The translations under genes were made by a program, and so were the position numbers. From assembly GCA_022376515.1 (NCBI GenBank), contig WTXI01000145.1, positions 30,668 to 94,667 on the forward strand: 64,000 nucleotides of DNA, written 5' to 3'. Below, piece by piece: positions 57,181 through 64,000 of this stretch. Origin of the DNA: Lactifluus volemus. Taxonomy: Eukaryota > Basidiomycota > Agaricomycetes > Russulales > Russulaceae. The notes under the pieces are model-generated. The model worked only from the letters and a program-made list of their open reading frames with translations. It made no database searches and was not told the origin of the DNA. Numbering within the stretch: position 1 is the first letter of the stretch; each line of letters opens with the position of its first letter.

Positions 57181-59421
57181 TGGCGAGCGGAGAGATTAAA
57201 CCAACCGTGAGAATATTGTGACTACGCTACATCTCTTTGGTATTCACTATGGCCTTTGCGCCCCATGTTGACGATACATATGTCCATAGGTCGCCGTATT
57301 CCGCCTTCCAAGATCCGTGCCGTCCTTGAAGACGGTCTATCTATCGGGAGAATCTCGGAGAGGCGAAGGTCCGTGGCTTCGCCACTTGTCAACCGTGTCG
57401 TAGTCAATCCTGACTCTGCCATCACTATACTACAGACTGATAGTTATGCTAACGGTTGCCATTTCAATCAGCTGTCCTTGTGTATCCCCCAGTCAAGACA
57501 ATACTCCTCTCATTGGGCCCGGAAGCCCCGTGGTCGGGACGGTACGTGACGGCAATGTCTTACGGAGGGTATACACCAGAAGGACACTTTCAGCATGATC
57601 ATTACGCCCATCGATAATCTCAATACCCAACCCCTGCCATTACTACTAGCTCTACGACCCACTTCCTCACGGATGCGATGCGATGACGGATATGGTAGCC
57701 TGAGCGTAGCCATCCCAATAGCACACATGATAGTGGGACTACATCGGTGATGCTTGGACGCCATGCTGCCGTGACTCTACTACGCACCGATTCTGCCGAC
57801 CCGTTTCAGGTTCAAGTGGACATCCTTCATTCCTATGGAAGCCTATGAACCATGACAGTCGCCCCTGGGGGTGGCGCGTTGAGGTCAGGGGTAGAATAGG
57901 ACGGGCGCACAGGACCCAACGGTAATGCTTTCCCAATAATGTAACACCCAAACAATATCAACCCTAGTGATGTAACAGGAACAGTTAAGCCTCTTCCAAC
58001 ACTGCACACCACCAGATCGAGGTCTTACAGGCGTTTCACTGTACCGCAGAATAGTCCATGAGTCTTCAACCGTAATTCCAAAGGTCATTTATCCGATTGA
58101 GAAAATGGATGTTGTAATCTAGGTGTGACAGCTTCGACTCATCGAGATTCCCCCTTTAGTCGTTGTTGGCCTCCAATTCGTTATAGGTACCATCTTGGGC
58201 AGCGATGGCAAGATTTCGATGTTACGAAAGTGTTGCGTTACCGGTATTGCTTCAAGTTGGTACGAGATCCACGAAACACCGACGTAGTCGGCTGTAACCT
58301 TACTTGTGGCACCTGCGATGACTACGACTCGGAGACAGGGGCATAAACTGCACTGACAAACCCACTTTGTAACTCAACTACTACACAGCGACCGAACGTT
58401 AAAGTGATTAGCCACCCCCTAGCTCCGTGGCGCCATATACTAGTATCACACCAGGCCCGGGTTGACCAGATGCCCTCCAGTTGCAATGGTCTCACAAGCA
58501 CCAAAAGTTCGTGGCGTCCGATTCGCCACCCAGATCTGCCCCTGTAATGGAGGTTTGCATAGGTCTCGCTCAATTACAGCCGCGTTCTCTCGTTCCTCAG
58601 TACCACCCTTCGAGTCTTCCAGTTCCAGGTTTGGGGCAACGGGGGTTTTTTCCCCCTTAAATGGTTGCCACAGCCCGTGGGCCTTGAAAACAGGCACGCG
58701 GTTCCATAATGACCACATGCAGCGTTGCTGTCGTCAGGTCTCTCAGTACGTTCGAGAATTCATGTAGGACAACCCCTATGAATTGCAGCTATGTGACTAT
58801 ACAACTATCATGATATGGCGAGACCAGATATTCACACCAAAGTCCAGCAATTGTATTGCTACGTGCCAGTGGGCACAGGTGAGTACTGTAGATCAGACAA
58901 AGCCCATGTGGAACTGCTATTACAGTAGTACTCAGGACGAGGGTACTTCCCTTTTTTTTCCCAAGTCAGCATTTATATCCCGCAACATGTAGCTATGACA
59001 AAGACGCGGTCCCCGGGGTACAGGATTGGATCAGGCGGTGAGGGAAGGTCGTGAGTATGTGAGTAGGTACTAGGTAGCGTTTGGCTAGACGGGAGGTGGG
59101 CAGGTGCTTTCCAGGAATGTCGCACGCTGGTGTTTGATGACGAAAAATGTAATATGTAGGGTTTACAACCAAGATAATACAGAATCCTCACTCAGATCTT
59201 ATATCGGTCCTCAAAGCTCAATTCTCGGCAGTATAACCTCATTGCTTCCGCGGGCGATGGTCAACAGCCCAACGCAACGCAATCAATACAGTATAGCTGA
59301 CAGAGAGATTGTTATCACTGCAGCACCTGAAATGCAGAAAGATTCGGAACGATGACGCCCAAATGACCCAGCTATATTATAACAGTACAAATACAAAAAA
59401 AAAAGGCAGTCCCGAGAAAGT
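57181..59421. other. Gene-poor stretch
   Basis: A plus frame at 57256-57549 begins with SIGRRIPPSKIRAVLEDGLSIGRISERR, which resembles the helix-turn-helix start of fungal transposases, but no catalytic domain follows, so it is at best a remnant. The remaining 1.9 kb shows only unconvincing frames. Confidence 0.4.
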
Positions 59422-60813
<1,392 letters not shown>

Positions 60814-61084
60814 TTTACCACTGGTTCCCTGTCAAGTTTTTCTTTTTTCATGCCATATGAATAAATTAGGCCTCACATGACAGGACGAGCGTGACTTGCC
60901 GTTTGATCACTATCTTATCAATAGATTCAGATGGAAACATTCAACAAGCGTGTTGATCAAGGTGTACATCAAAGAGTACAACAATTACAGACAGACGACC
61001 TGAGAAACCTGACCACAAGAGTAATTAATACAGTACGTAACAACTAAAATTGCCCAAGACTGAAACTGCCCAATTAATATATCC
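60814..61084. other. Intergenic, no gene
   Basis: Converging 3' ends of H3 copy 2 and the minus-strand gene beyond. AATAAA-like tract (gaataaatt) near 60860. Confidence 0.5.
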
Positions 61085-62242
61085 CTACTGACTCTTCAAA
61101 GTGCATGCGCGCTCCCGCCTGTAAAAGCCAACGTTGGTCAGATCGCGACCGACAGGTCTTCTCTCATCCGCAAAATTCACCGAGGAAAACACGCGTTTAC
61201 GCCTCCTCAGCGACTCGTGCCCTCTAGCATCAGCGTTCTCCGTGTCGACAGACGACACCGCTGCGTCGTACATCCACTCTCCCTTCTTCTCCACACCCAG
61301 TCCGTTCGTCGACCGTCGACGATTCACGATCCGTTTCTTCACCGCGCGGGACGACTGCGGCCGTGACGGTCTAGCCATGGCAAGTCCAGACCCAGAGCGA
61401 GCGCCGCCCTCGTTGGCTTTGGATTTCGATACAGACAGCGCGCGTTGTCTTCGCGTCGTGGGCGAGTCCAGAATAGGTTCTGCGGCGCCGAAGAGGGAGT
61501 CGGAAAATGTGGTCCGTCTGCTACTGAAGCCGGGCGATCGAGTGAGGTTGTTGTCGTCGTCGTTGTTGTTATTGCCTTCTCTGCTGTCACCACCCCAGTA
61601 CTAATCGCGACAGGTGGGCGACGCGGAATTGAGCGGGCGAAATTGCTCCTGGCTCGCGGCGAGGACTTGCTGGACTTTGGCCGCCCATTCTTCGAGATCA
61701 TATAGCTTGTGCAACAATAATTTGAACGTGAACGGGTAACGCTTCTCCCGCAGAGGGAATCGCGTCTCACTCGGAAGTCCGTGGCCGATGGACCGGGAAC
61801 TTGAAAGCACCGCTACCGTGTTCCGTCGTGGACGTATTGTCGCCGCTGCGTGGTTATCGGGAGCGTGTGAGTGGGTGGCGGTGGTGATGGGGGTGATGGG
61901 GACGTGACAAAGGTGGTGTCGATGCCGTCGTCGGTGTTTCCGGGATGCTTACTTGGCCTCATTGGCCTCAAAAGCATCTCCGCACATGGGTTCATCCTTT
62001 GTAAGGATAGCCGACAAGTTCTTCAAAAGAGGTGCGATGTCTTCTGGAACGGTGCCGTCCATCGCCGCCGCCGTCGCTGCCTCAGGAGACGCTCGCTCTT
62101 GTTTCGGGCTCCCTCCATACGATCGCGGCTGAGTCAATTTCTCGAAAAAGTAGTATAACCTCGCGAATTCTGCCGACTTTTCTGCGTAAGGCGCGGTTAT
62201 CTTGGTTGTGGTGACAGTGGTAGTACTAGACGAGGAGTCCAT
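61085..62242 (-). CDS. Unrecognised multi-exon gene
   Basis: Starts at MDSSSSTTTVTTTKI (62242). Exon 1 contains KSAEFARLYYFFEKLTQPR and ends at 61953 with donor GTAAGC. A middle exon (about 61790-61620) reads FPLREKRYPFTFKLLLHKLYDLEEW, and a last exon (about 61545-61085) has EPILDSPTTRRQRALSVSKS, basic stretches and ends RRERACTLKSQ. Exact inner splice sites are uncertain because acceptors are close together. The basic, Ser-rich tail suggests a nuclear protein, but no family is recognised. Confidence 0.5.
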
Positions 62243-62722
62243 GATGATAAGGTGAATGCGCTTGCGGGCGGTGGTGAGTCTTGTCGTCGTCTTGACACAC
62301 AGAGGTACGTCTGGTATTGGGTTCGCTGAAAGCAGTCTGGCCGCTGTTATATTTGTAGACAGCCATTGTGACCGCAATGTGTGGCCGTCGAGCTCTTGTT
62401 CTCACTTTAGCTCAAGCCACAGCTGAAGGACACACGGAAGCGGAGAGTGGTACCTTGTTATCTAATCGTCGTCTTCCAGCGCCTATCAATAGCCAAATCC
62501 ACAACTTTGCTTGCAGACTTCGAGGTGAGGTGTGACCTTGGTCTCTCCCTCAGTGACACGGTTATTTGAATCCGAAACGCCAACTTGTAATGAATCTCAT
62601 CGGAAATCTGGTAGAAGCAGCCCTCGCGTTTCCTTGTACTGTAACTATGAACCAGGGCAAATGAGCGCTTAGAAGGCGTTGTATTTCAGGGCGTTGATCG
62701 TACGAATTTTTTTTTACTGATG
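62243..62722. other. Intergenic, no gene
   Basis: Upstream of the 62242 start and downstream of the F-box gene. A frame extension to 62377 has no support beyond being open. Confidence 0.45.
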
Positions 62723-64000
62723 TTAGGGTTTTCGCCGGACTTGAATCCTTCTTTCGCTCCTCTGAACCTCAAATGTAGCCCACTGTGTATCCCTCACCTC
62801 GGCTCCTCCAGTCTGGCCTCTGTCGTTCACGGGGGACAGGTTTGGCGTGGCCGTTGGCGAGTTGATAAACCAAGAATTCCACCTAACCAACTCTAGACTT
62901 CTAAGGTTCTGCGCTAGCCTCATTGTGGCCAGTAGCTCGTCCTCGCGAGTACGGTGTCCATGAGCCTCCCAGCAAAGTGCGCATCTTGTCGGCGCATAAG
63001 GCCTGTAACCGATAATAATGCTCCTCTCTGGAATACTAATAGAGGCACCCCCTCCTGTAGCTTTTCTGTATGAATGCACCCGAGGACGACGTTCCATCTG
63101 GCCATCAATTGCGGGCGTGTGAGGGGCAGAGAAAGAGTCATCCATGGTGCAGCCTGGGAGAGGACAATGCTCTCCTTCCAAGGAGTGGTTGTCTATGTGG
63201 TCCTTCAGGACGGCCGAAGAGGAGAGGAAAACCCCGATAGAGAGGCGTTGTAGACTTTTCAGTGGCTGCAAGGACCTAGCATAGAACGCCTTTAAACGAT
63301 GCAACAGTGAGTGTGTTTCATGGCTCAAATAATAGACTTTACCCACCGCCAAGTTTCCAGCAGTGTCGCATGGAGTGCCTAAGCGACGGGGGAGTGCGTG
63401 ACGGACGTACACGACTCTCGAAACAAGTCCAGCAACAGTCAGTGCTCAGCCGCTCTACGACGCTCAGCTCTAGCTCTTTCACATTCGTACACCACCTGGC
63501 TATCTCCCTCAAGAGCAGCTGGGTGATATGCGGTAAAGACGTGATCCTGAGTGAGACGAGAGATTTCGGCAGGTGAGGAAAGACGAGGAGTATACTTGCG
63601 GCGAGGGAAAATGTAGAGACAGATTCACAGGACAGCTCCAAAGACCCCAGTTTCATTTTATGGACCGGCAAGACCTTCTTTTCGACGATCTGCATGGTTG
63701 TCGAAAGATGCCTGAATGCGCCGCTTTTAATTTATACGCATATATCCATCATTCTGTCTCACCGGACCCAAGAATAACTGTTTGGGATGTTACCGATCCT
63801 GCTGGCTTTTGAGAGTCTATGCACCGTTAGCCGAGAGAAGAAGGCCCGAAGAGCGATAAAGCGGAATTGATGTGACACCATAGACAAAGCTGAGATGGAA
63901 GAGAAGGCGTAGGACTGGGAGAGCAAAACCTCTTGCACAATTCTTTCCAGTATTTCGACCGGGAGAAATGTTTGAAATATGTCGCCATAACTCCCTACTA
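62723..64000 (-). CDS. F-box/Leu-rich protein (5' end outside the window)
   Basis: Likely SCF ubiquitin-ligase adaptor. On the minus strand from 64000: an F-box-like start FLPVEILERIVQEVLLSQSY...LSMVSHQFRFIALRAFF (about 63960-63830). An intron follows (GTGAGA at about 63779 to CATTCAG), then Leu-rich sequence (GSLELSCESVSTF, SLVSLRITSLPHITQLLLRE) to about 63412. A change of frame near 63400, probably an intron from GTACGT, leads to LLHRLKAFYARSLQPLKSLQ and a C-terminal part ending RRIQVRRKP at 62723. The exact junction near 63400 is unsettled. Confidence 0.7.

Noticed and set aside
57256..57549. Transposase gene
   Set aside because: Only a short helix-turn-helix-like start is visible; no DDE domain, inverted repeats or duplication found.

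Overview
The window looks like nuclear DNA of a mushroom-forming basidiomycete (Agaricomycetes). The support is: genes with many introns of about 45-65 nt with GT-AG ends; two divergent H3/H4 histone pairs; a DUF6535-type membrane protein; F-box proteins; a Copia element with a half-tRNA primer site; and a Helitron with fungal-type ends. The window splits into a repeat-rich accessory left half (1-37.9 kb) and an ordinary gene-bearing right half (37.9-64 kb) with one stray copy of the accessory repeats at 52.9-54.0 kb.

Left half. A composite unit has been duplicated at least five times. Each copy carries a short secreted cysteine-rich peptide gene (ATGs at 3277, 10503, 22911, 26598 and 32603) with recurring flanks: a decayed protein-lysine-methyltransferase-like gene, a degenerate module M, a promoter module, a 3' module, and dispersed modules X and Z. 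Two copies of a pepsin-type aspartic protease gene also lie here; one is intact (36024-37738) and one is broken, partly by a 0.37-kb internal inversion (5401-7137). Because the units are paralogous, one copy often serves as the empty site of another. This gives clean boundaries for a Helitron (921-2396), a 2.9-kb TIR DNA transposon (12112-15045) and a Copia element (15540-22416). The Copia element is itself interrupted by a 936-bp solo LTR carrying eight TGA(C/G)TCA sites. A 1-kb inverted-repeat element lies at 7410-8418.

The most interesting item is the peptide family. All five copies share a TATA box exactly 84 nt before the ATG and an 18-residue signal peptide. Each has a short exon with cysteine-knot-like spacing and a phase-0 intron of 60-65 nt. 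Exon 2 is only four codons including the stop in four of the copies, and it supplies the last cysteine. Reading through the intron gives misleading open frames of up to about 140 codons. Between copies B and C the mature exon differs in 15 codons, all amino-acid-changing, while the intron and signal peptide are nearly identical. That is what diversifying selection would produce.

Right half. In order: H3(-)/H4(+), a 2.5-kb stretch with nothing recognised, the DUF6535 gene, a WD40 remnant, an F-box gene, an Rgd1-like F-BAR/RhoGAP gene, a stray X/Z repeat, a Nup85-like nucleoporin gene, H4(-)/H3(+), an unrecognised multi-exon gene, and an F-box gene running off the right edge. Several otherwise intact frames are broken by loss of one base in a homopolymer, so some lesions may be sequencing errors rather than biology. 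No rRNA, convincing tRNA or CRISPR array was found.
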